A stretch of 50,001 bases of DNA from Brachyspira sp. CAG:484 (GTDB taxonomy: Bacteria; Cyanobacteriota; Vampirovibrionia; Gastranaerophilales; Gastranaerophilaceae): assembly GCA_000431315.1 (NCBI GenBank), contig HF989722.1, positions 53,983 to 103,983 of the forward strand. The letters are read 5' to 3'. Shown in pieces: positions 1-6,883 of the stretch. The translations under genes were made by a program, and so were the position numbers. Numbering within the stretch: the stretch's first letter is position 1; every line of letters starts with the position of its first letter. Below the pieces are notes generated by a model. The model worked only from the letters and a program-made list of their open reading frames with translations. It was not told where the DNA came from and did not search any database.

Positions 1-765
1 TTCTATCCAGATTTCAACAAGCGTAGAGCTTTTTTAAAAGCATTTTCCTTTACGGACGCTTTCACATTAGCAGAGGTCCTGATTACACTCGGAATTATAG
101 GTGTAGTCGCGGCAATGACGCTGCCGTCACTTGTTGCAAATTACAAAAACAAAGTACTCGCAAATCAGACAAAAAAAACATATTCTACGCTTTTGAATGC
201 AATGAATAAATGGCAGTACGAAATGGGGGCATCAGACTACAGCGGAATATTTATACAATCAAAAAGCAGAGAGGAACTTTCGGATGAATTCTTTTCCTAC
301 TTGAAAATAATTAAAAAATGCGTCATTGGAACAAATGGCTGTATGGCATCGGAATATAAATATCCAAAAGCAAAAAATGACGGGCTGGGAAAGAATGCCG
401 TTCTGAAAACAACAGGCTATCACAAAGCAATACTTGCAGATGGTTCGTCATTAGGCATCATGCCCTATATTAACGGAGATGCAGACTGCGGCAGAATTTT
501 TACAGACAAAGTTACAGACAGCAATGGGAACTGGGTTTCCGACGGAAAAGGAGGTTATGAAACTAAAGAAACCTACTCCAAACAATGCGGAATTCTAATC
601 ATAGATGTAAACGGGTTAAAAGGTCCTAACCAGCTTGGTGCAGACGCTTATTCCTTTATTATTACAAATAAAAAAATAGCAAACTGGCATACACAAATAG
701 ACAGTGCAATAATTGATGAAAATTTGAATTATATTGACTATAGTGCAGGCGGAGATTTCAATTAA
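1..765 (+). CDS. type IV pilin-like / pseudopilin protein, 5' truncated by window edge
   Basis: The frame is open from base 1 and has no start codon before the ATG at 115, so the gene begins outside the window. Near its N-terminus is a class III signal-like segment, FTLAEVLITLGIIGVVAAM, which combines the prepilin-peptidase/N-methylation motif (F-T-L-A-E) with the hydrophobic helix of type IV pilins and type II secretion pseudopilins. The body has several Cys (for example C-V-I-G-T-N-G-C, and C in QCGILIIDVNG) and the sequence NGLKGPNQLGADAY. A close relative of that C-terminal motif occurs in the other pilin-like gene at 49277 (NGPKRPNQYGRDVYG), so the two are paralogues. It probably acts in a surface pilus or secretion pseudopilus; which one cannot be told here. 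A strong terminator follows. Confidence 0.8.
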   Translation, partial: FYPDFNKRRAFLKAFSFTDAFTLAEVLITLGIIGVVAAMTLPSLVANYKNKVLANQTKKTYSTLLNAMNKWQYEMGASDYSGIFIQSKSREELSDEFFSYLKIIKKCVIGTNGCMASEYKYPKAKNDGLGKNAVLKTTGYHKAILADGSSLGIMPYINGDADCGRIFTDKVTDSNGNWVSDGKGGYETKETYSKQCGILIIDVNGLKGPNQLGADAYSFIITNKKIANWHTQIDSAIIDENLNYIDYSAGGDFN

Positions 766-771
766 AAACAA

Positions 772-801
772 AAAAGAGGGAAGATTTTAATTCCCTCTTT
801 T
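772..801 (+). terminator. rho-independent terminator of the pilin-like gene
   Basis: An 11-bp stem (AAAAGAGGGAA pairing with TTCCCTCTTTT) with an 8-nt loop, seven bases after the stop codon of the pilin-like gene. The downstream arm ends in a T-run. It lies back-to-back with the 3' end of the ncRNA on the other strand. Confidence 0.8.
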
Positions 802-807
802 GGGCAT

Positions 808-986
808 AAAAAAGCCCCGTACAGATGTGATTTTGTTACCTGCTGAGCTCGCAGGTGGGTGAGCGCCTCGATAAATCCGTTTCCCGCTGGCGAAGCAAGC
901 TTCGGCGGGTATACTTCAATATCTGACAGAGTCAACTCTCCCTATTAATAAAAATGTAGGAACAAAATTGAACACCCGTACAGAGC
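808..986 (-). ncRNA. ssrS: probable 6S RNA (ssrS)
   Basis: This is a non-coding transcript of about 179 nt with its own sigma-70-type promoter. The first 15 nt (GCTCTGTACGGGTGT) pair completely, counting G-U wobbles, with ACATCTGTACGGGGC at the 3' end, which is followed by six U residues that would terminate transcription. The interior holds an apical hairpin closed by CCCGC/GCGGG and a smaller ACCTGC/GCAGGT hairpin on the 3' side. The length, long closing stem, large internal unpaired region and 3'-side small hairpin fit 6S RNA, the RNA that mimics an open promoter and sequesters RNA polymerase holoenzyme. Identification is by architecture, not by family alignment; another structured housekeeping RNA or sRNA is possible. 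The RNA itself is better supported than its name. Confidence 0.6.
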
Positions 987-992
987 AATTAC

Positions 993-1021
993 ATTATAAC
1001 AATATTTATTCTAAATTACAA
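993..1021 (-). promoter_or_regulatory. promoter of the 6S-like RNA
   Basis: On the minus strand, TTGTAA (1021-1016) and a perfect TATAAT (998-993) are separated by exactly 17 bases. The predicted start, 986, is the first base of the 15-bp closing stem of the RNA, so promoter and RNA structure support each other. Confidence 0.75.
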
Positions 1022-1039
1022 CCCGCCTGCCGTCTATTA

Positions 1040-3232
1040 CTAACTGCGCATTGAAAGCATTTCTAAAGCTTCACGTTCAAGAGCTTCAGAGCGTTTTAAG
1101 GCTTTATCAGCTGCAGTTGTGTCCTGATTTTCCGGCATAATCTGAGCAGGAGCTGATGAAGGAACATAATTTCTTGGAGGTTCAGCATTATTATCAACAA
1201 TCTTTACCGGTTCAGGCGACGGGATATATGTTCTTACCGGTTCACCTGGAGCCTGAATTTCACCTGGCTGCTTAGAGTTTGTCTGAGTGGACAACGGGGT
1301 CTGATATGGAGTTCCAGCCTTGTACATATTTAATAGGTTTGTAGGACTTGTATTCACTACAGGTTTAGGCTTATATTGATTTAATAAGTTTGTAGGGCTG
1401 TTATTACTTACAAACGGCTGCTGTGCTACCTGCTGCTGTTTCTGGGCTTCCTGAAGCATTTTTAATAATTCCTGTTGCTGAGCTTCTGTCAATTCTGGCT
1501 GTTGTTCTTTACCATCATCAAGTACAGAATGCTTAGGTTTGCCAAAGAGTGCATGAGAAACCTTTATGCCTAATTTATTAAAGAAAGGCATTATCATAAA
1601 CATTGCAAGAACAATTCTCATCGGATAACCAGCACACTGCTTGAGCCAGTATTTAGGATTTCTGAATACATCTTTAAGTCTGCCTTTAAATCCGCCTTCT
1701 ACAGCATGTTTAGAATAAGGTCTGATCTGTTCCAAACCTACTGTTATTATACGTCCTATTTTCTTGCAAAGTTTTGCAAATGGATTTTTGGTTCCTGCCA
1801 TTAACTGCTCTTTAAGCACTTTTCGTTCTGCTTTATATGCTTTTTTGTTGCCAATAAAGAAGCCGCTTGCTACTTTTTCATTAAATTCTTTTACAGCCTG
1901 ACGATACTTGGCAACAGCTTCTGGTGTCATACCTGCATATTGCATACCGCCAAGTTTGTGCATCAGCTGAATTGCAGCAGGCATAAACATGAAGAAGCCT
2001 ACAAGTTCAGTTAATCTTTCTGTAAATGTTCTGAGTTTATCACCTTTTTCAGCCTGCGCTGTTCTGATTATAGCTTCAGCTACAAACCAGGCCTGCATCA
2101 TTGCAACGAGTTTGCCGCCTGCAACTCTGTTTGTTGCGCCTTCAAGGAACATATTTACATATTTAGGCAGAAGTTTGCCGAGTTTTGTCTTGTGGTAAGG
2201 GTTATCTACACCTTTTGACCCTATAAGCTTGTTAGCCATTTCGGAAAACTCTACTTTACGTCCAAATAAGTGCCCCCAGACTTTATTGAGCGTGCTGTTG
2301 TCATGTACATCAATCTTTGAATATACGCCTGGTTTAACCTTTTTACAGGCATTTATTACATCGTCAAGGTGTGAATGAATATCTTTTTTAACAGCTTCGA
2401 ATGTTTCTAAATCTGCAAAGCCAAGAGCTTTTGCTTTCAATTGCTTAAGTTGAAACGCCCTTGAGCCTGCATCAAGAGATTTAAAAGCTTTTACAGCATC
2501 ATCGGTTTTGTCAGGAGAAAGAAGCCTGAATTCTTCGGCTTCAAGAATTGCACGTCTTGCAGCATCAGCAGCTTTGCCTTTTCCTCCAACGTTCTGCATT
2601 AAGCCTTTAACACGTTTTATATCATCGGCAGTTCCGCCGTAGCAGTCGAGATCTTCTGCATATTTAAGAGGTTTCATAAAATTATCTGCAATCTGCGGAT
2701 AATCGAATAACAAAGCTCCCTTCATACCGCCGGCCTGACCTAATACGATAGGAAGCTCCGGCTTAGAAGGAGTTTTATCAAATGCTCTGTATACGGCTGA
2801 TTTATTAAAAAATTTCTTTATTGAAGTTGTGGCTGAGTTATAAGAATTTTTCAACCAGTTTGCAAACCCGGATTTTCCAAAACTGCTGTTTGAAATACCT
2901 TCGCTTACTCTATCACCGAAAGCCCCCATTTTATACTGGACTGAATCAGTATAAGAAGCCCCCCTGCATTTTTGGGCAAACTTGTCCATAGACTGAGCAA
3001 GTCCGTACCATACAGGAATTGCAACACCAAGCTGCTGGATTGGATTTATATCTTCCAATTGTCCTAAACGGCTTGCCACATATGAATCCTGAATATTTTG
3101 TTTCAGTTTTTCAGGATCAATCTTTTCTCCCTGCATTGGCGGTAAATTTTGTGCCGGACTCTCCGGCTGCATACCAAATCCTGCGCCGGCAGTTCCAAAT
3201 GGAATTTTGTTGTTCTTTATATTTTCCAACAT
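1040..3232 (-). CDS. hypothetical protein with Pro/Gln-rich repetitive C-terminus
   Basis: 730 residues; I do not recognise the family. The first ~60 residues are Pro/Gln-rich and low complexity. The middle is basic and helical, with two plausible hydrophobic segments: around residue 415 (LVGFFMFMPAAIQLM) and around residue 550 (YPMRIVLAMFMIMPFF). From about residue 590 it becomes a Q/P-rich tail with internal repeats: SPTNLLNQYKPKPVV is followed by SPTNLLNMYKAGTPY, and PVRTYIPSPEPVKIV by PPRNYVPSSAPAQIM. The arrangement suggests a membrane-associated structural or scaffold protein; no catalytic motif is visible. It is probably transcribed alone. Its stop lies ~20 bp from the promoter of the 6S-like RNA on the same strand, so read-through could reach that RNA. 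The start was chosen at the first ATG after the AT-rich leader. Confidence 0.7.
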   Translation of the reverse strand: MLENIKNNKIPFGTAGAGFGMQPESPAQNLPPMQGEKIDPEKLKQNIQDSYVASRLGQLEDINPIQQLGVAIPVWYGLAQSMDKFAQKCRGASYTDSVQYKMGAFGDRVSEGISNSSFGKSGFANWLKNSYNSATTSIKKFFNKSAVYRAFDKTPSKPELPIVLGQAGGMKGALLFDYPQIADNFMKPLKYAEDLDCYGGTADDIKRVKGLMQNVGGKGKAADAARRAILEAEEFRLLSPDKTDDAVKAFKSLDAGSRAFQLKQLKAKALGFADLETFEAVKKDIHSHLDDVINACKKVKPGVYSKIDVHDNSTLNKVWGHLFGRKVEFSEMANKLIGSKGVDNPYHKTKLGKLLPKYVNMFLEGATNRVAGGKLVAMMQAWFVAEAIIRTAQAEKGDKLRTFTERLTELVGFFMFMPAAIQLMHKLGGMQYAGMTPEAVAKYRQAVKEFNEKVASGFFIGNKKAYKAERKVLKEQLMAGTKNPFAKLCKKIGRIITVGLEQIRPYSKHAVEGGFKGRLKDVFRNPKYWLKQCAGYPMRIVLAMFMIMPFFNKLGIKVSHALFGKPKHSVLDDGKEQQPELTEAQQQELLKMLQEAQKQQQVAQQPFVSNNSPTNLLNQYKPKPVVNTSPTNLLNMYKAGTPYQTPLSTQTNSKQPGEIQAPGEPVRTYIPSPEPVKIVDNNAEPPRNYVPSSAPAQIMPENQDTTAADKALKRSEALEREALEMLSMRS

Positions 3233-3408
3233 AACTTTTCCTATTTACCCTATATAAATATAAAAACATCAAAGTTTCTAAAATTGTGTTAATTTTTAAA
3301 ATTTTACAGAATTGTTAAAAAATGTAACAAGTTTATAAGATTCTGAAATTTTGTCTTAAGTATATACTTTAAATATACATAAGAGAGAGATAAATAAGAG
3401 AGGCGCAT

Positions 3409-3576
3409 ATGGCAGTAGCTAATTTGAAAAAAATTGATAAAAAGCTAAAAGATATGTATCAAGATCAAGTTACAACAAACACATCTGGTGAACCGTATGT
3501 TGACAGATCAGAAGTTCTGCTTGCGCAAATGAATTTTATCGCAATAGCCAATAAACAGGCACTGCATCTGATGTAA
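3409..3576 (+). CDS. small hypothetical protein, 55 aa
   Basis: A short ORF beginning MAVANLKKIDKKLKDMYQDQ and ending NKQALHLM. It has a purine-rich ribosome-binding stretch (AAGAGAGG) just upstream and a well-formed terminator 56 bases after its stop, which is why I call it a gene. The N-terminal half is Lys-rich and amphipathic; the C-terminal half is hydrophobic (LLAQMNFIAIA). It has no recognisable domain. It is similar in style to the 54-aa ORF at 43759: a lone small gene, own long leader, own terminator. Confidence 0.55.
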   Translation: MAVANLKKIDKKLKDMYQDQVTTNTSGEPYVDRSEVLLAQMNFIAIANKQALHLM

Positions 3577-3632
3577 AAAGTTTTCAATAAATATAACATA
3601 ACTCCAATTAATTTTTCCCCTACAAATTTTGT

Positions 3633-3665
3633 ACCTGATTTTCTCCCGAAGATCAGGTTTTTTTT
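3633..3665 (+). terminator. rho-independent terminator
   Basis: ACCTGAT pairs with ATCAGGT around a 12-nt loop and is followed by eight T residues. It ends the 55-aa ORF at 3409. Confidence 0.75.
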
Positions 3666-3685
3666 ATACTCAGAGAGGATAAATA

Positions 3686-3710
3686 ATAAAAAAGACCGCT
3701 TATGCGGTCT
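3686..3710 (-). terminator. rho-independent terminator for the minus-strand gene at 3737
   Basis: On the minus strand AGACCGC and GCGGTCT form a 7-bp stem with a 4-nt loop, followed by a run of six T. It is convergent with the plus-strand terminator at 3633-3665. Confidence 0.7.
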
Positions 3711-3736
3711 AAATTATCTCTCTTTTAATATCCTCT

Positions 3737-4282
3737 CTATGAGAAAGCTTTAAAACTTCTTTCTACGTTCTTATCTATTGTGCTCTTAATTGAATCATAT
3801 TCGGTTTGCAGTGCGCTGTGTTCAGTATCCAGATTTTTCAAATCGGTATCATACTGTTTGTCTTTTGCTTCTATTTCTTTCAGCGCTGTATTGTATTTTA
3901 CTTCCGCCTTTGTTCTAGCTACCTCATTGCTCTGTTCGGATATATCGGTTATTGAGGTGTATTCAATTGATGTCCACGTTACATCGGCAAGACCCATTCC
4001 TTCTTCTGTCGGATTTGAGAATTGTACCTGTTCTATTGTTATAATTCCGTTCTTAAGAGCAAACTCCAACCATTCAGGGCTATTCATCAGACCATCTTCT
4101 AATATTACATAGTTTTCGTTTGTTTTTGAATCGGAAATCCAGCCCATATCTTCGGTATAGTTTTCATCATTCATATAGCCTGATTTGAAGTCGCTTTCGC
4201 CGTTCATACGATGCCAGAGGTTTATGTACCACTGACCTTTATCATTATCGGTCAACTGACGAATTACTTTATCTATATACAT
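3737..4282 (-). CDS. 3' part of a frameshifted gene (second repeat copy and coiled-coil C-terminus)
   Basis: 181 residues as read, starting at an internal Met (MYIDKVIRQLTDNDKGQWYI). The frame is open further upstream, where it encodes YDEWLAEEPKKPEVD, matching YEKWLAEEPEKPEVE of the upstream ORF. So this is the continuation of the gene at 4285-5535, one frame away. The C-terminal ~75 residues (ARTKAEVKYNTALKEIEAKD and on) form a predicted coiled coil. I read 3737-5535 on the minus strand as one original gene of about 600 codons, interrupted by a one-base loss at the junction of a tandem duplication. Independent expression from an internal start is possible, but no ribosome-binding site is seen. 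A terminator follows. Confidence 0.6.
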   Translation of the reverse strand: MYIDKVIRQLTDNDKGQWYINLWHRMNGESDFKSGYMNDENYTEDMGWISDSKTNENYVILEDGLMNSPEWLEFALKNGIITIEQVQFSNPTEEGMGLADVTWTSIEYTSITDISEQSNEVARTKAEVKYNTALKEIEAKDKQYDTDLKNLDTEHSALQTEYDSIKSTIDKNVERSFKAFS

Positions 4283-4481
4283 ATCTACTTCAGGCTTTTT
4301 AGGTTCTTCAGCCAGCCATTCGTCATAAGCAGTTTGATAGCCTTCTTCAAGTCGCTTTCACCATTCATACGGTGCCAGAGGTTTATGTACCACTGACCCT
4401 TATCATTATCGGTCAACTGGCGGATTACTTTGTCTATATACATTTCTACTTCTGGCTTTTCAGGTTCTTCAGCCAGCCATT
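4188..4481 (-). repeat. direct tandem duplication inside a gene, 161-bp period
   Basis: About 133 bp at 4188-4320 recurs at 4349-4481 with only a handful of substitutions. The offset is 161 bp, one short of 162 (54 codons), so the duplication by itself throws the downstream part out of frame. The duplicated protein unit contains WLAEEP, MYIDKVIRQLTDNDK and WYINLWHRMNGESD. Confidence 0.9.
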
Positions 4482-5535
4482 TTTCATATTCTTCCTGATA
4501 TTTTTCATCATCAAATACCCATTCTTGAACCTCTTCATTAAGGGCATACTTCAAATCATAAAATACAAGGTGTTTTGCTCTGTTTAAAATTTCATCATAA
4601 CGAGGATCACCAGGTCCTAAACTACCGGCACTCTGATATAATTCCTGAGAATCCCAGAGTAAATCAACAATTTTCTGAGTAATAGTTTCTGACCCGTCAC
4701 AATTTTCGTGGTACTCTGTATCCTCTTTTCCGCAGCAGTGCATACCTTGCAACTGTTCACGTATTTCTGCCATGGTTGCCGCGTTTCCGTTAACACCGCC
4801 GCTGCCGCCGGTTGTCCACCAATGATAAAACGGGTTTGCATTACTTAAATCTTCTTTTATCTCAAATGTATGCTGACCATCAGAAGTTGTATAAGTACCT
4901 AGATCTAGTAAGTGGCTTAATACATCTCCCAAATGGTACAAGGCGCTTGAATCATTCATTACAGAAGACCAGCAGCCGGAATCAGTACCGCTTACAAACT
5001 TGTCATACAATTCTGAGTTTTGAACATAAGAGGTTTCCAAATTCCAAAACTTATCTCTATCATCAGGATCAGGTTCTTGTGCCTTCCATCTTTCATACTC
5101 ATCGTAATAACCGCCCATTATTGTATCATAAGCCGGGTTTTTAACCTGAACAATCTTACCCTGATCTTCCGGTCCCAGCAAACCGTATTTATCCAAAAAT
5201 TCTTCTAAGGTGTCGCTTGTTTCGAAGTTATGACCGTCAAGTTCACTTACCATTATCTGACCGGCCGCATTTATCAACCCGTACTGATTTTTCAATTCAC
5301 CATAATAGGACAAGCTGTTGCCGGTTAGGGCACTTGTTGTCTTATTGCCGGATGCGTCATAGCTTATGAATTTCAATTCTGTATCATTTAAGGCTTTTAT
5401 ATATTCGTCACTTGCCTCCTGGGTGCTGTCTGACAAGCGTAATTTTGCATTAGTTATCTGCTGCGCTCTTAACTCATTATGGTTAATTCGCGCAGTTATT
5501 GATAACAATCTTGCCTGTCCTGCTGCCATTCCCAT
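4285..5535 (-). CDS. hypothetical protein, 5' part of a frameshifted gene
   Basis: 416 residues beginning MGMAAGQARLLSITARINHN. This N-terminus, rich in small residues and followed by ELRAQQITNAKLRL, looks like those of hook- or filament-associated helical proteins, but I cannot assign a family. The central part is acidic and aromatic with the Cys-containing patch MHCCGKEDTEYHENC. The last ~25 residues (after GESD) are out of the original frame: they read KKAIKLLMTNGW, whereas the neighbouring frame continues EGYQTAYDEWLAEEP, a copy of the sequence 54 codons earlier. The real product would continue into 3737-4282. Either the gene is broken or this is a sequencing indel. Confidence 0.6.
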   Translation of the reverse strand: MGMAAGQARLLSITARINHNELRAQQITNAKLRLSDSTQEASDEYIKALNDTELKFISYDASGNKTTSALTGNSLSYYGELKNQYGLINAAGQIMVSELDGHNFETSDTLEEFLDKYGLLGPEDQGKIVQVKNPAYDTIMGGYYDEYERWKAQEPDPDDRDKFWNLETSYVQNSELYDKFVSGTDSGCWSSVMNDSSALYHLGDVLSHLLDLGTYTTSDGQHTFEIKEDLSNANPFYHWWTTGGSGGVNGNAATMAEIREQLQGMHCCGKEDTEYHENCDGSETITQKIVDLLWDSQELYQSAGSLGPGDPRYDEILNRAKHLVFYDLKYALNEEVQEWVFDDEKYQEEYEKWLAEEPEKPEVEMYIDKVIRQLTDNDKGQWYINLWHRMNGESDLKKAIKLLMTNGWLKNLKSLK

Positions 5536-5621
5536 GTTTGTTTTTTCCTTATATTACATATAGGTCTACGGAATTTTTACAAAAAACTTTAGATTTAACT
5601 ATCAAAAATCGTTACATTACT

Positions 5622-5650
5622 TTACATAACTGTAAGTTATATGCTAAAAT
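5622..5650 (+). promoter_or_regulatory. promoter of nadD-yqeK, predicting a leaderless mRNA
   Basis: TTACAT and TAAAAT are separated by 17 bases. The -10 box ends at 5650, so the start point falls at about 5656-5657, on the A of the nadD ATG at 5657. No Shine-Dalgarno sequence precedes that ATG. Confidence 0.55.
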
Positions 5651-5656
5651 CAGAAT

Positions 5657-6247
5657 ATGAAATTATGCGTTTTTCAGGGAACGTTCAATCCCATACATAA
5701 TGCACATTTGGGTGCTGCTAAATATATTATTGAAAAGCTCCATTACGACAAAGTAATTTTTATTCCGGCATTCCGCCCGCCTCACAAAGATTATAAAGAG
5801 AGCTATTCCATTCACAGACTTAATATGGTAAAGCTTGCAGTCGAAGGAAATTCGCATTTTATTGTTTCTGATATAGAGTTTAAGCGCTGTGACACATCTT
5901 ATACTTATACGACAATTTGTGAGCTATATAACACTTTTAGCGTTGAAGGTAAAATAAAATTTATTATAGGAACCGATGCTTTTAAACGTATAGAAAGCTG
6001 GTACAAAGCTGATGAGCTGAAAAAACTGGTTGATTTTATAGTTTTTATCAGAGAAAATAATTTTAACCCTGAAGAATTTAGAAATTTAAAAGAAAAGGGT
6101 TACAGCTTTGAATTTATGCCAATGGAGTTTAATGACATATCTTCAACCGAAATAAGAGAAAGAATAAAAGCCGGCAGATCTGTTACAGGTCTGGTTCCGG
6201 AAAAGGTAGAGGAATACATAAAGGAAAATGAATTATACAAAGATTAA
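5657..6247 (+). CDS. nadD: nicotinate-nucleotide adenylyltransferase
   Basis: Transfers AMP from ATP to nicotinate mononucleotide, giving deamido-NAD in NAD biosynthesis. The 196-residue length is normal. The nucleotidyltransferase motif is at the N-terminus (GTFNPIHNAH, residues 8-17, with T/HxxH), followed by PAFRPPHK, GTDAF and the C-terminal ISSTEIRERI signature. The ATG at 5657 is the only sensible start because the GTFNP motif begins at residue 8. It overlaps the next gene, yqeK, by 20 bp, the usual nadD-yqeK pairing. The predicted promoter would give an mRNA starting at the start codon. Confidence 0.95.
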   Translation: MKLCVFQGTFNPIHNAHLGAAKYIIEKLHYDKVIFIPAFRPPHKDYKESYSIHRLNMVKLAVEGNSHFIVSDIEFKRCDTSYTYTTICELYNTFSVEGKIKFIIGTDAFKRIESWYKADELKKLVDFIVFIRENNFNPEEFRNLKEKGYSFEFMPMEFNDISSTEIRERIKAGRSVTGLVPEKVEEYIKENELYKD

Positions 6248-6821
6248 CGAAACAGAAATAAAAAACTGGTTGAAAAAAAACCTTAACAGTGAAAGATACA
6301 GCCATTCACTGGGAACAGCGGAATGCGCAAAAGGACTTGCCGCAAAGTTCGGGCTTGATGAGGAAAAAGCTTATATAGCAGGTTTGCTGCATGATTGTGC
6401 AAAATGCTTTCCAAACGAAAAACTTCTGGAAATTATAAAGGAAAATCTTCAGGTTGAAGAAGCCGAAATGCTGAATTACAAAACTCTTCATGCTCCTGTA
6501 AGCGCCCACTATGCAGAAAAATACTTCGGAGTTGAAGATAAAGAAATTCTGTCTGCAATAAGATGGCACACACTAGGACAGCTGGAGATGACAGATTTTG
6601 AAAAGATAATTTTTCTGGCAGACAAGATTGAGCCAAATACCAGAGATAAAGAATATTCAGCAGTAATCCGAAGCTATTTGGACGAAGAAAACGGGTTAAA
6701 CAAAGCTTTGTTAAAATGCTACAAAGAAACCATTAAAAGCCTTGTGAAACGCGATTTAAAAATTTGTTTATTGACAATAGAGATATATAACAAACTTGAA
6801 GATAATGTTTCAGTTAGTTAA
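6228..6821 (+). CDS. yqeK: YqeK family HD-domain hydrolase (symmetrical Ap4A hydrolase type)
   Basis: 197 residues with the HD-domain metal ligands: H26 in RYSHSLGTAECA, H55-D56 in AGLLHDCAK, then HAPVSAHYA and D near ADKIEPNTR. YqeK proteins hydrolyse diadenosine tetraphosphate to two ADP. The gene starts within the last codons of nadD (20-bp overlap), as it does in many Gram-positives and Cyanobacteria, so the two are co-translated. All expected HD ligands are present, so it should be active. Confidence 0.92.
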   Translation: MNYTKINETEIKNWLKKNLNSERYSHSLGTAECAKGLAAKFGLDEEKAYIAGLLHDCAKCFPNEKLLEIIKENLQVEEAEMLNYKTLHAPVSAHYAEKYFGVEDKEILSAIRWHTLGQLEMTDFEKIIFLADKIEPNTRDKEYSAVIRSYLDEENGLNKALLKCYKETIKSLVKRDLKICLLTIEIYNKLEDNVSVS

Positions 6822-6883
6822 CGATTTGACATAAATAAAGCATGTTCATGGTAAAATTGTTACGGTAGAAGAAGGAAGTATTA

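Noticed and set aside
2959..2964. Run of six C inside the 730-aa hypothetical gene, as a seventh switch
   Set aside because: Too short compared with the 10-12 nt tracts, and the gene is intact. A run of six is ordinary.
4330..4350. Programmed -1 ribosomal frameshift joining the two halves of the duplicated gene
   Set aside because: No slippery heptamer or downstream structure is seen. The 161-bp period explains the frame change simply.
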